Source: Blastomyces gilchristii SLH14081 (Eukaryota; Ascomycota; Eurotiomycetes; Onygenales; Ajellomycetaceae). Taken from it: a stretch of DNA of 64,000 nucleotides. The notes below the pieces were generated by a model, which saw only the letters and a list, made by a program, of their open reading frames with translations, had not been told where the DNA came from and did not search any database. Shown piece by piece: positions 1-11,085 of the stretch (its first letter is position 1; each line of letters opens with the position of its first letter). Made by a program: the position numbers and the translations under genes. The stretch spans positions 1,595,705-1,659,704 of the forward strand of contig NW_003101670.1 of assembly GCF_000003855.2 (NCBI RefSeq). Direction: 5' to 3'.

Positions 1-1218
1 TGTATACACTGAATAATTTTCCGTCCTGAGCGACTCATGATTCTCGGTGATATTGAAAGGCTGCTTGGGGCCTATTGTCTGTACCCTGTACTCTGTAGCT
101 TCTTCCGTTCATGTAATCTCCTTCTAGCCGCCGGACTTGTAAAACTATCCTTGTTAATTCATAGCAAGGGAGGTTTACTTTGAGCAGGGAATAATCGTTG
201 AATTTCATGCAGAAGAAATTTTAGCTCAAGGCACAGATGGTTGGAAATAGCAACCACTGAATTATTGGCCTCCCTGTGTATAATCCGTACTCTGCAGCAA
301 TTCCAGAGATCCGTCAATCATGCAATGCATTTTAATACGTCAGATTTTGTTTGCGCAGGCACCCATCCCTGTTCAGATCCCCATGGGTGATTTTACGAAA
401 TTTACCGAGCGGCCAGCTTCTTATCCTACAAGAAGCGAGGAAGGCCACGGAAGCCAGCGCACAGAAAACCCTGGCATGAGAACGCCCATGCGACGAAATG
501 ACGTGAATGAAGAGGAGACTCTAGCTGGGCGCGAAAATTTTCGTTGTATGTTTTTTCACTGGCCGGCGCGTGATGTTTCAACGGATCGGTTTAGGATGGA
601 CTCGGCATTGATGATGATTTGAAAAGATTCGCCAACAGGCCATACATATGTCGTAGATGGATTCTGCGAAGGGAGAAGTTGCCCATCTGCCCATATGGTT
701 GCTTTTTTTTTCCCGCTGTTTATGATTGATGCTTGCGCGGATGATTTCTCCGCTATCGAAACTGAAACTGCAAGCGCCAACGCTCAAAATCTCATTTCTC
801 GCCAATCCTGCTGGCGGGTTAGTCAGGCTGCAGGGTCCACCGCGCCAAGAGGTGTCAAACAGGGTTTGTCCCTTTGGGCGTCAGTCTAGAAGAAAGCGTC
901 CTAGTTCATTGGTTATTAAATGTTAGTCAAGTCATGGAGGTGAAGCCCGGGGGATAAGCGAACGCTTCCGGATTGACTCTGGGTAAAATTGGGCGGTTCT
1001 AAAAATAAATTGAAGCTCTCGTCAGAAAAATGGAAACCGCCCTATTCAATCTATTCAAAAAGTAGATCGTGAACATGGTCCTTCTCATAATTAGGAGTGA
1101 AAAATAATAATAATAATAATAATAAAAATAAAAATAAAAATAAAAAATAAAAATAAAATACAAAATGACAGCAATCATAGTAGACAAAAAAAACAAAACC
1201 TGGGATGTGTGTGGTTCT
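1..1218. other. Non-coding stretch, no gene recognised
   Basis: Several short open frames occur here but none has family character, and they overlap each other on both strands. The tract from 1101 to 1161 is an A-rich microsatellite made of AAT and AAAAT units. I see nothing else to annotate. Confidence 0.6.
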
Positions 1219-1292
1219 TGATGTCGCCCGGGCTCGAACCGGAGACCTTGAGTGTGTAAGACTCACGTGATAACCAACTACACCACGACACC
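1219..1292 (-). tRNA. tRNA-Val (anticodon UAC)
   Basis: On the minus strand the 74 nt fold as a cloverleaf. The 7-bp acceptor stem pairs GGTGTCG with CGACATC (one G-U pair), followed by discriminator A at 1219. The anticodon stem pairs TGAGT with ACTCA around the loop CTTACAC, giving anticodon TAC, which reads GUA valine codons. The T arm contains GGTTCGAGCCC with the usual TTCGA loop. No intron is visible in the anticodon loop. Box A and box B internal promoter sequences lie in the D and T arms. Confidence 0.95.
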
Positions 1293-2151
1293 GAGTAAAC
1301 CTTAAATTCCAAGATTTTTAAGGGCTAAAATATGAATATATGAATGAAATCATCGGATGAAAATGGCGGGTAGAAGATCAGCCGTTGATACTCCAAATGC
1401 TTAGAAAATGGTGGGTTAATAGAGCTATCTCACGAGAGAATCTATCAAGAGAATCAATCAAAGAGCGAATTGATTTCTTATTCCTTGGCAAAATTAGCGC
1501 GGGTTCAAGCTTTTAACGGGCAGTTTTCGGCTCTGAAAAAATAAAAATATAAAAATATAAAAGTAAAAATAAAAGTAAAATAAAACATGACTTTTTCCAT
1601 CAGCGGCACAAACAAAAATACTGTTCTTGAAAACATTTGCCATTGCTGGATTATACGAGTTCTTCAAGGGCCAGTGGTTCCCATATCTTTATGGATCGTT
1701 ATGAGATACAGCGGCTTGAGAGGAGTCATAACTACTACTGCTTTTTAAACTATCTGATATTTAAAAGGCTATCAGCGTAGATAAAAAAACATGACAGTGA
1801 AAACATGAAGGAGAAAGTGTTAGGTACGGTCACACATAGTTACTTATATTTTGGCCATTGTTAACTGTCATCAGTATGATCGTCAGCACTAGAATTGGCA
1901 GGGGTGAAATGTCGACCTCATCGCCGACTTCAAACATCCTCCGCCATCACCTCACCCAATCACCCATCGCCGTCAAGATCATCGTCGCGATCAACCTGCA
2001 AATTGTCATGTTTTGATTTCTTTTTGACAGAAATGCACTGGAAAGCAACAGGATCCAGCCATTGATACCGGCGGTTTAGCTGGTAGTGCTGCCCTTCCCG
2101 TGAGACAGTTCCTGGGGGGTGAGCGCTCCTCCAACGGCAATTCTACATAAA
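1293..2151. other. Intergenic region between tRNA-Val and the mannosyltransferase
   Basis: It contains an A-rich low-complexity tract at about 1538-1585 (AAAAT/AAAGT units). The end nearest 2152 is presumably the promoter and 5' leader of the mannosyltransferase gene. No other gene is seen. Confidence 0.5.
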
Positions 2152-3672
2152 ATGGGCTCAAACCGCTTGATTGGGATGTTACCTCGAGGTCCAATAATCC
2201 GACGATTGGCCATCCTCACTCTCTCCCTTTGTCTCTTGTTCGCCGGATTCCAGCGTACGCTCGGTCCAAATTCACACCCTATCCCATTGTCACCAGCTCT
2301 GTCACCTCGCGGGATCCCAAACTTCAAACGTAAAGTTCAATCCTGGAATAAACTTCGCGAGCTTCTGGAGTCAAACACACCAGGAGTCGATGCGCCGAAG
2401 CGGCTAAAGAGGGTAGCCGAGGTTATCTTCGATCCCACTGCGGATTATGTTCGCCCGGACCTCCTATACATGCCCGATGCAGACGTGGAACAGATGCAGA
2501 AGGTCCACCAAAAGTTCGTTGGGATAATCAAGGCTGATACCCTGGGGCTGCATTTGGTTCATGAGAGAGGCACTCGGGGGATCGTTTCCGCTGCGACTAG
2601 CAAGTATCTGCCCACCCTGCTGATATCGCTGCGCATGCTCCGCCAAAGCGGCACCCGGTTCCCCGTGGAGGTTTTTGTTGCTTCGAAAGATGATTATGAT
2701 GCCACTATTTGTGAAGATGTACTTCCAACGTTGAATGCCAACTGTATCGTAATGTCCGATATCCTCGGAGCACACACCAACTATAACCTGGAACGTTACT
2801 GGCTGAAGACATTTGCAATATTGTTTTCATCCTTTGAGCAAGTTCTCTGGCTAGACGCCGATTGTTTCCCCTTGCACGACGCGATCGAGCTCTTCCAGTC
2901 CACACCATTTACAGAAATCGGACTGGTAACATGGCCAGACTTCTGGGTATCCAGCGCATCTCCATATTTCTACAACATCACCTCCCATCCAGAGGAATCC
3001 TTATCAGAACGAGCGTCCACCAACGGCCGACAACTCCTAATATCCAAGAAAACCCACGCAAAAACCCTCCTGCTCGCAAGCTACTACAATTACTACGGCC
3101 CAACCCATTACCACCGTCTCCTCACCCAGGGTGGGCCAGGCGAAGGCGACAAGGAATCCTTCCTAGCCGCAGCCTCAATCCTAAACCAGCCCTTCTACGC
3201 CGTCAGAGAACCCATCCGCTCCATCGGTCGCCGTGGTCCTGACGGCAAAATGACCGGCTACGCTATGGTCCAGTACAGTCCCACGGAGGACCGCAGGCTA
3301 ACCAGCGGCGGGATAGATCGCGCAAGGGATCCCAATGCTGGAGAAGCCCCGCACCCGTTTTTCATCCACGTTTCGCAACCGAAAATCAACCCCGTTGACC
3401 TTTTCATGCTTCGCAAGAAACGCGATAGACTAGAGTCTCCCATCCGTGGGCCGGATGGGAAGCCGACGCGCGCATGGGTTGAGGAAAAGGAGACGGTTGA
3501 TAGCATTGGCGGTGTGAAGGTGGAGCGTCAGTTCTGGGCGCAGGTGGTCTGGACGGCCTGTAACATACAGAGGATGGGGTTTAAGGGCTGGAAGGGTACA
3601 AGGGGTACGTGCCAGCGAGCGAATGAGTATTTTGATGCGGTTTTCCCCCCGGAGGCAGGTTCTAAGGGTTGA
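2152..3672 (+). CDS. alpha-1,3-mannosyltransferase, GT71 (MNN1) family
   Basis: Single-exon gene of 506 residues from the ATG at 2152; an in-frame GTG at 2119 lies upstream but is unlikely to be used. It is a type II Golgi membrane protein: a short basic N-terminus, one hydrophobic anchor at about residues 20-36 (LAILTLSLCLLFAGF), a stem, then the catalytic domain. The GT71 signature is clear: the RGIVSAATSKYLPTLLISLR block, then YWLKTFAILFSSFEQVLWLD, with a DxD metal/GDP-mannose motif at D235-A-D237 in WLDADCFPLHD. Enzymes of this family add alpha-1,3-linked mannose to N- or O-linked glycans in the Golgi. The specific acceptor cannot be told from sequence. The length fits the family and no truncation is visible. 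Confidence 0.85.
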   Translation: MGSNRLIGMLPRGPIIRRLAILTLSLCLLFAGFQRTLGPNSHPIPLSPALSPRGIPNFKRKVQSWNKLRELLESNTPGVDAPKRLKRVAEVIFDPTADYVRPDLLYMPDADVEQMQKVHQKFVGIIKADTLGLHLVHERGTRGIVSAATSKYLPTLLISLRMLRQSGTRFPVEVFVASKDDYDATICEDVLPTLNANCIVMSDILGAHTNYNLERYWLKTFAILFSSFEQVLWLDADCFPLHDAIELFQSTPFTEIGLVTWPDFWVSSASPYFYNITSHPEESLSERASTNGRQLLISKKTHAKTLLLASYYNYYGPTHYHRLLTQGGPGEGDKESFLAAASILNQPFYAVREPIRSIGRRGPDGKMTGYAMVQYSPTEDRRLTSGGIDRARDPNAGEAPHPFFIHVSQPKINPVDLFMLRKKRDRLESPIRGPDGKPTRAWVEEKETVDSIGGVKVERQFWAQVVWTACNIQRMGFKGWKGTRGTCQRANEYFDAVFPPEAGSKG

Positions 3673-3945
3673 AATTTGGACTATTCATGCTTGTGTTTCC
3701 TTTTTGTCCAGAGCCTGTTTGGGTAAGGATGGTCTTAAGGGTTGATTTCCTTGCTTGATGTACTACTGTACCTAACTCATGTGCGTTTCCCTATTTCATC
3801 CTCTTGTGCATTTGGTAGTTTGTGCTATCTGGTCATACGTATCTCCACAGTTGAGGCCGACCAACTGGTGTTCGGGATGGGTCCGTTTTTTCTGCATCGC
3901 AACAATTTGATGCGTGTATAAGTAAAGGTAATGGTACGTTATCCA

Positions 3946-3981
<36 letters not shown>

Positions 3982-5189
3982 AAATAAGAGCTCACTGGAA
4001 GTGGCTCTGCATATGGTAGGAAGGAAGTTACGCGTTAGACGACCCAGAAACTTTGCTTTCAGCCCTTCGTTCTCTTCACACCCTGGGGTTGGTTGGAGTA
4101 GGGTAAACAACTGTTTGACGAGAATATTGTTTAGCATATCCGCATGCTAGATAGCTCTAGTCTCGTTTACGGGATCATTCCATCAAACGTAAGCTTATCC
4201 GCCTCCGTCCTCCCTTTCCATGTCTTCCGCCCGAGGATCCATCTCAGTATACAGTCCTCAATAGTCCCAAGTCATTGACAAATAGATCCTCAACCCGAGA
4301 AAGACGTCGTTGCCTCCCATCAGTACGGCAAGTACCATCTTCGTTATACCGCTCTAAATGAAGAACGGGAGCAGAACTCTCCCAGTGGATGATGTCAAAC
4401 ACCTTGCCATGTTGGAGACATTGGAAACAAAGGAGCTAGTACTGTTCTTGGGCAGAGTACAATAATCTTCTCATCCACCAGTAGTTGCATGTATGACATG
4501 ACCCTTATCACCAGGACTGCAGCTGGATACTCGCACGAAGGTTTATACAATGCAGGGGCTGAAACCCAGTACAGGGTTATATATGAATGGGTTTTGTTAC
4601 TCTGTCTGCGCCTAGCAAAGATACCATTGCTTGCCCTTTCTTAACAAAATCCAGTCAAAACTTGGATTCTTGTCATGAAGAAGACAAGGAAAAAGAAAGC
4701 AGAGAAAAAAAGAAAAGAAAAAGAAATGCTGGCGTATGTTGGTAGTTCTGATAATAAGCGGGGGAATCTTGGCCAGGCGCATGGCGATAAATAGATCTGT
4801 CAATAAGGTAGGAATTGTCCTCCATGCTTAATAGCTTTATCTTCACAGGCTTAAATAACTTACCTCGAGTCTTGAACCAACAATTTTCTACGGAGCACTC
4901 GAAAAGCCATGCATCCAGGCTTTCGTTGACAAGTGGGATATTCCAAGGTTCAACACCAAATCTTAGCAGCGCTATTGAACCAAGGAGGACACAAGCAACC
5001 CGCGTTCATTCAGCCAATTGTAAACTCGTTGACACGATCTCGACAGTCGGGCCAATAAAGAACAATTAATCATACGAGCGCGAGAAAATGGACTGGCCTG
5101 CGCCACCTCAAGAATTCAGAAGCCAAACACAAATAACCCGCCGTAGGTGACTGGACAATAGGTTTCACGCCAATTTATCCTTTCCTACT
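3673..5189. other. Intergenic region with a 31-nt poly-T run
   Basis: Pure T runs from 3950 to 3980. The rest has only short, unrelated open frames on both strands and a purine-rich patch near 4675-4725. It carries the 3' end of the mannosyltransferase transcript and the upstream region of the F-box gene. Nothing else is recognisable. Confidence 0.5.
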
Positions 5190-6701
5190 ATGTATGGGGT
5201 GCTGATGCATGCATCCGAATATAAAATGAGACTCCAACATCTTCCAGCTGAGATATTGATCCTTGTCGCGGAGTATTTCTTCGATCACGCAGGTTCCTAT
5301 GTGGTGTCAGACCTGAAATCTTTCCGACTCGTCTCCAAACGCATTGCTGAGATTACAACTGCAGCCCTCAATCGACATACACAGGTTGTAATCTCAGCGT
5401 TGTCCCTGCGGACGCTGACCAAACTAGAAGAAATCCTGAAACATGAACATTTTGCGACGACGGTCCGCAGACTCAAGTTCTCCGTGGCGTATTATGATGC
5501 CCTCCTCGCGCGGGATTTTTCCTTATTCGCCAGATACATGGTTGACCGAGAATTTCAACTGCGCAGGCAACTCTGCAGCGAGATTAGACAGTGTACCAAC
5601 AGCCAATTTTCTCTTGCCTCGAAGGAGTGGCGTGCCATGGGCTTTGGCTTCTATGACCAGGACAATCCCACTCATTATCAAAGTCTCCTCAAAAGAGGGT
5701 ACAGCAATTATTGCCTTCTTTTCAAAGATCAGGAAACCGCTCGGCATGATGGTTCATACATGGCCCGACTATCTTCCCTACTGAGAAGGTTTTTAGCTTT
5801 GGAGCATATCGTCATCACGGACAAGGACGATAACGCGTTGGGCCTTAGCCCTGACATAGCTAAGGACCCCTCAGTAACCATCCGTGCTGGTGAATGCGAG
5901 CGCACATTACCCCAAGAGTGGTGTGATAGGTTACTGATAAAGTTCTGTTCCCGGCCGTCGCACTGGCAATCATGTTTTTCATGTGTCGAGCTCCGCGCCA
6001 AAAGAATTCGTCATTTCACGCGACATCCACCTCCAGTAGGACTGCTACCTTCCATCTTCGCAGTTCTTGAGCATGCAAACATCTTTCCGAAACAATGTCG
6101 CCTGGAGGTGTCCACACCTGTCAATTTCAAAACCCTTGAGATGTCCTCTGATCAGCTGCTCTGCGTCAGTCGCGTTGTAGGCAAGGCAACAGATTTATCT
6201 TTGGGGTTTTACAGCATAGATCGACATTTCGGGCCTGCCGACTCATGCCGGGATGGCGACAATATTGGGAAACAACATGTCTACAATCTCACCAGTGCCT
6301 TTCTCAATACGGATTCCGTCCAGTCAGTCAAGATAGACACGTCGCTTTACTGGTTCGCAGCGCGTGAACAGTGGGGGGATGTGAAGCTGGCAGACATCCT
6401 CCCATACCGTGAACGGCGCTGGCCGAATCTCAATGCCATATCTTTGACGGTCGAATTCTCGGAACGGGACCTTATACAGCTCGTGGAAGAACATAAACGA
6501 TCGCTCAAGGTTATTCATGCTCATTGCATGTGTCTTCCTTCGGCAACGAAAGAAAACCTGGTAGAATACATGAAATATACAATCGGGCCTCGCGTTGAAG
6601 AAATCCTGATTTGTGAGCCCGCTAGAGTCGAATTTCGTCGCTTTTCCGAATATAGAATTCGCTATTCGCCGCGGGGTCATCGACATGTTTTTTCCGTTTG
6701 A
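5190..6701 (+). CDS. F-box domain protein (fungal, function unknown)
   Basis: Uninterrupted frame of 503 residues from the ATG at 5190; the in-frame ATG at 5226 (MRLQHLPAEIL) is an equally good start and puts the F-box at the very N-terminus. The F-box is LQHLPAEILILVAEYF, followed by the LKSFRLVSKRIAEI helix (residues about 15-60). The rest is a long, cysteine-containing region with no repeats that I can name; divergent C-termini are normal for fungal F-box proteins. F-box proteins recruit substrates to SCF (Skp1-Cullin) ubiquitin ligases. The substrate here is unknown. There are no introns, which is common for expanded fungal F-box families. Confidence 0.75.
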   Translation: MYGVLMHASEYKMRLQHLPAEILILVAEYFFDHAGSYVVSDLKSFRLVSKRIAEITTAALNRHTQVVISALSLRTLTKLEEILKHEHFATTVRRLKFSVAYYDALLARDFSLFARYMVDREFQLRRQLCSEIRQCTNSQFSLASKEWRAMGFGFYDQDNPTHYQSLLKRGYSNYCLLFKDQETARHDGSYMARLSSLLRRFLALEHIVITDKDDNALGLSPDIAKDPSVTIRAGECERTLPQEWCDRLLIKFCSRPSHWQSCFSCVELRAKRIRHFTRHPPPVGLLPSIFAVLEHANIFPKQCRLEVSTPVNFKTLEMSSDQLLCVSRVVGKATDLSLGFYSIDRHFGPADSCRDGDNIGKQHVYNLTSAFLNTDSVQSVKIDTSLYWFAAREQWGDVKLADILPYRERRWPNLNAISLTVEFSERDLIQLVEEHKRSLKVIHAHCMCLPSATKENLVEYMKYTIGPRVEEILICEPARVEFRRFSEYRIRYSPRGHRHVFSV

Positions 6702-7776
6702 TTTACTCACTACTACCTCTCCCCCTCCCCCCTATAAAAAAAGGGGTGGCCGCCTGTTGTTTTCTTCTGATTATATATGGGAGGTACGGAAGCAGAGGGA
6801 TATCTACAGTTTTAATTTAAATTCCCTTTGGCCTCCATAACGACCATGAAATTATAGTTTCAATTGGGATTATTCTTAGCGGGATATTAAAGGAAGAAGA
6901 GGATAAATAATCTAATATCAGATAAGCTTGGTCTAAAGAGCTAATATTTCGTGAGCAGTAAATATTGTCCAGCCATAAGCCTACAGATGATTTCAGCGAA
7001 GAATGCACGGGGGTGTTTCTCGTTGAATGTTATATATGTCCTTACCATACGTGCAATCGGGTCGTGTATGTAGTAGGGGTTGCTGAGTCACTCTTAGGGT
7101 AGTGGGCTTCGGGGGTGCTCAGGTTTTGAACGTTATCAAAATAGTTAATGGTTTAACAAATTATGACAATCACATATCGAGATAGCTAGTGCGTAAATTT
7201 ATGATCGCAGATACCTTAGAGAGGCTAATGTTCGCTGAATTGAGCTTTGTACATCCATACTCAGTTAAATGGTGACCAACAGCTCAATTAGGGCCAAGTA
7301 ATTCACGTGATATTGCCCTTATATCACGTGATCTTATACCACACAAGGGTATGAATATAAGCTAGTCTATATTAAGGTTAGTACCATGTTGCAAGCTCCC
7401 AAACTTTTTGCCCAAAAGAGCAGGAACTGACTTTTGGCTGGGAAAAACTTCATCTTCGCCTAATCCAGTCCATTTAACTCCGCGAACAACTCTACCCTCA
7501 CATTCATATACCCTCTTTGCCCGGCTGCGGGTACCTAACCGAGACCGAAATTTTGATCGCGTGCTGAACGATCACGTCTTGCGAGGGTAGGCCAGGAAAT
7601 CCGTTCTTTTTTCCTTTTTCATTCCGTCCCCGTCGAAAATTTTGCGTGGATTTTAACTCACCAGACGAGTGAATAATTTTCAATTTCCACTGAAGGCTCG
7701 TTTGCTGCCCATTCGCGATTTTCGCCAACCTGCCTTCTTTTTCCGCTCCAACGATTTCACAGAATATAAAGAAAAT
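6702..7776. other. Intergenic / fibrillarin upstream region
   Basis: No coding sequence is supported. It contains paired CACGTG E-boxes (annotated separately). The last few hundred bases are presumably the fibrillarin promoter and 5' UTR. Confidence 0.5.
7304..7330. promoter_or_regulatory. Two CACGTG E-boxes 21 bp apart
   Basis: CACGTG occurs at 7304-7309 and again at 7325-7330, both inside a shared TCACGTGAT context, about 450 bp upstream of the fibrillarin ATG. CACGTG is the palindromic target of bHLH factors such as Cbf1. The spacing of two helical turns and the repeated flanks argue against chance, but no binding is shown. Confidence 0.4.
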
Positions 7777-9128
7777 ATGGCGTTTGGAGCTCCGCGTGGA
7801 CGGGGTGGAGCCCCCCGGGGCCGTGGAGGTGATCGGGGTGGACGTGGTGGACGTGGTGGTGGGAGAGGTGTGTATCCAATAACAATTCCGCTCTTTGAGA
7901 ACATTCTCTGTCTGTTCCTGTTGGAGTGGACATGTGCTGGTTTGCTTTAATGCGACCACGCACTTTGCGCCGTCATGAAGCTGTGAAGCAGAAATTGAAA
8001 CGCAAAACATATGCGGGATGCGAAGAAGCCCTTGACTGACGTCGTTGTTCCCTCCCATTGCTAGGCGGTTTAGGATTCTCGGACCGTGGTGGTCGTGGCG
8101 GTGGTCGCGGAGGTAGAGGCGGTGGTAGAGGAGCCCCTCGTGGCCGTGGAGGTCGTGGAGGTGGACGAGGCGGCGGCCCCGGCGCCAAGGGCGGTGCCAA
8201 AGTTATCATTGTAGGTTTCTCATGATGAAATTACTGGTTTCTGCCTTTGAAACAGTTACCCGTTCCGATGGGATACCATATTTTCGTGCTTTTTTATGCA
8301 CGCATGAAGCTTACCAATATCTCGCCCTAAAAAGGAACCCCATCGTCACCCCGGTGTCTTCGTCGCTCGTGGTGGAAAGGAAGATCTCCTCGTCACCAAG
8401 AACCTCACCCCAGGCGAATCCGTCTATGGCGAGAAGCGTATCTCCGTCGAATCAACTGAACCTACCGCCAATGGTGAAACTCCCGCTGCCACCAAAGTTG
8501 AGTACCGTGTATGGAATCCCTTCCGCAGCAAGTTGGCCGCTGGTATCCTTGGTGGTCTCGATAACATCTACATGCGCCCGGGCTCGAAAGTGCTGTATCT
8601 CGGATCTGCCAGCGGAACCTCTGTCAGCCATGTCGCTGACCTCGTCGGCCCTACTGGAACCGTCTACGCTGTCGAGTTCTCCCATCGTTCCGGCCGTGAC
8701 CTAATTGGAATGGCTACTCACCGTACCAATGTCATTCCCATTGTCGAAGACGCACGTCACCCCCTTCGCTACAGAATGTTGGTCGGAATGGTTGATGTAA
8801 TCTTTGCAGACGTTGCCCAGCCTGACCAAGCCAGAATTGTGGGTCTTAATGCCCATCTCTTCCTTAAGGCGGGTGGTGGCGTTATTGTCAGTATCAAGGC
8901 AAATTGTATCGATAGCACAGCGAAGCCTGAGGTCGTGTTCGCCAAGGAAGTCCAGAAGATGAGAGAGGAGAAGATAAAACCCAAGGAACAACTCACACTA
9001 GGTCAGTATTTCTCTCACGTCTTACCCTTGTACCTCTCATTTGCATGCCTTCGAATGCTAACAACTTGGCTACAGAACCCTTCGAACGTGACCATTGTAT
9101 AGTTGCTGGTATCTACCGGCAAACCTGA
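7777..9128 (+). CDS. NOP1: Fibrillarin (rRNA 2'-O-methyltransferase, box C/D snoRNP)
   Basis: Four exons: 7777-7867, 8065-8210, 8335-9001, 9076-9128; all junctions are GT..AG and keep phase, giving 318 residues. Exons 1-2 encode a glycine/arginine-rich (GAR) domain of about 70 residues made of RGG-type repeats. Exons 3-4 encode the methyltransferase domain, with HRHPGVF-like start, the SAM-binding block [32 protein letters not shown], and the C-terminal [17 protein letters not shown]. Fibrillarin is the catalytic subunit of box C/D snoRNPs in the nucleolus and guides 2'-O-methylation and early pre-rRNA processing; it also methylates histone H2A glutamine in yeast and humans. The short last exon supplies the conserved ERDHC tail, supporting the model. 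Confidence 0.96.
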
Positions 9129-10071
9129 TTAATGCTTTGGAATTGGGTTGGTTTCTGCTGTTTTGATGCATTTCTTTTTGAATCTTTCCTGGCTCTATCT
9201 CCCTTGTTGGATTTCCCGTTTTATGCGATTTGCAATCTCCGGCGTTTGAGTGCGTTTCCAGATAAATGCTTTTGTGGGCCGCAGTTTATCCTATCCATGT
9301 ATGATGTTTTCACAATTTTCCTGTCCGTTTTCCTGCAGTCCTTTACTTTGTTCATATTTCTCGATATTTCTCGAGTAAATCAAAAGAGGTTTATTTCTTT
9401 CATGGCTTGGTTGGACTCCTCCTTGGTGTCTTCATATGGCCAATTGGAAATGTCATATTGCACTGTACACTATACCACTATGTTGGAAAAGCCGTTCAAT
9501 TGACATTTATTAAGCATAACTCTGCCCGGATGACACTGCTCGCGATCCCTCGAAGGAAGCCCCTGACAAATACAACGTACATGTAGAACCAGTCGAAAAG
9601 CAATATGCAATAATAAACCTTAGCCTGACCCCTTTCGTGCAAACCGACAGCTATGGCCTTCCAACCGGCGTGCTCCCGGCCCAATTTTTAAAGAGGGAAC
9701 GAACAGCAGTTATTGGCGTTCGGGCGTAAGTCCGAACCAGCTACGGACCCAGTGGGATTGGGTTCCGCACATACGGGGGATCATCCGAATACTTTTTAGG
9801 ATAAATGATCAAGCAAGCACCATCCACCAGATACCGGGAAATGCTACTGATGGATTGGAAGTAAACACAAGAGTCAATCTCAGCTGTCTATGATTTATTC
9901 TAATCTGACTGGCCCTGCGTATATCCAACCGCACCCACTCTCGCGCACTTTTGTCAGTATTCTTACCCGCGAACAGCGAATCCGATCCCCTCATTCCAAG
10001 ATTCTGAGCAAGGTAGTTTAAGTACTGTACTATTAACTTACAACATACAATCTAAGCCCAACAGAGCCACA
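9129..10071. other. Intergenic region
   Basis: The open frame at about 9132-9503 is T-rich and hydrophobic with no family features; it follows the fibrillarin stop directly and is best read as 3' UTR. No gene is supported up to the epimerase start. Confidence 0.5.
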
Positions 10072-11085
10072 ATGCCCACTGCAATCCTGATAACCGGCGC
10101 CGGTGGCTTCGTCGGCCAAGAACTAACAGCGGCCCTCCTCAACACCACACCCCCAGACACAACCCTAACCATCACAGACGTCACCTCCGCCCCTCCCATC
10201 CCCGCTAGCGCTAGCAAACACGCCTCCCGCGTAACCTCCATCCAAGCAGACCTAACTTCCCACGCAGCCGTAGACTCCCTCATAGACCCTTCCTCCTCCC
10301 CACCCCGGCGCTACGATGTCGTCTACATCCTCCACGGCATCATGTCTAGCGGCTCCGAAGCCAACTTCGACCTAGGCATGAGCGTAAACCTGTTTGCAAC
10401 GCACTATATCCTCGATAGGCTGCGCAGGACCATGCCCGGCGTCAAGGTCGTATATACCTCTTCGCTTGCCGTGTATGGACCCACAGCGCCCGGGTTTGTC
10501 ATTACAGAGCGGAACATGCCCCAGATGCCTACGTCGTCGTATGGGATGGAGAAGATGGTCATTGAGCTGATGCTGAACGATTACTCGCGGCGTGGGTACT
10601 TAGATGGGCGGGTGGTTAGGCTGCCGACTGTGACGGTGCGGGCGAGGGTGCCGACGCAGGCGGCCAGTAGCTTTGCCAGTGGCATTTTGCGCGAGCCGCT
10701 GAATGGGACAAAGAGCATGTTACCTGTCAAGAAGGAGACGGAGCTGTGGATCTGCTCGCCGTATACGGCTGTGAGGAATCTAATACATGCGAAGGATGTG
10801 CCGAAGGAGGCGTTTGGGGATTCGCGGTCGGTGAATTTGCCCGGGATTAAGGTGTCTGTTCAGGAGATGTTGGATGTTTTGGAGGAGGTTGGTGGCAGGG
10901 AGAAGAGGGCGCTGGTGGAGGAGAGGTATGATGAAGATGTTGATCGGATTGTGCAGGGGTGGTCGGTGAATTTTGATATTGCGTGGGCGAAATCGTTGGG
11001 CTTTCATGAGGATATGTCGTTGTTGGCTAGTGTGCGGAGGTATATGAGGGAGTATGGTAAAGATATCAGTACAGAGATATTTTAA
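10072..11085 (+). CDS. NAD-dependent epimerase/dehydratase, DenD-like extended SDR
   Basis: Single exon, 337 residues. The Rossmann glycine motif GAGGFVG is at residues 9-15, the acidic residue of ITDV follows strand 2, and the catalytic YxxxK is Y157-G-M-E-K161, preceded by VVYTSSLAVYG. Best resemblance is to the extended-SDR group containing D-erythronate dehydrogenase (DenD), which has the SSYGMEKMVIELMLNDYSRRGY and RLPTVTVR blocks. The family oxidises or epimerises sugars or sugar acids with NAD; a sugar-acid dehydrogenase role is an inference. The first half uses C-rich and the second half G-rich synonymous codons, a visible strand switch in base composition. Intact. Confidence 0.85.
   Translation: MPTAILITGAGGFVGQELTAALLNTTPPDTTLTITDVTSAPPIPASASKHASRVTSIQADLTSHAAVDSLIDPSSSPPRRYDVVYILHGIMSSGSEANFDLGMSVNLFATHYILDRLRRTMPGVKVVYTSSLAVYGPTAPGFVITERNMPQMPTSSYGMEKMVIELMLNDYSRRGYLDGRVVRLPTVTVRARVPTQAASSFASGILREPLNGTKSMLPVKKETELWICSPYTAVRNLIHAKDVPKEAFGDSRSVNLPGIKVSVQEMLDVLEEVGGREKRALVEERYDEDVDRIVQGWSVNFDIAWAKSLGFHEDMSLLASVRRYMREYGKDISTEIF

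Noticed and set aside
4815..5069. 84-codon plus frame upstream of the F-box gene
   Set aside because: Short, no family features, and not joinable in phase to the F-box frame by a good splice pair.
9132..9503. 123-codon plus frame after fibrillarin
   Set aside because: T-rich, Phe/Leu-rich composition directly following the fibrillarin stop, consistent with 3' UTR.
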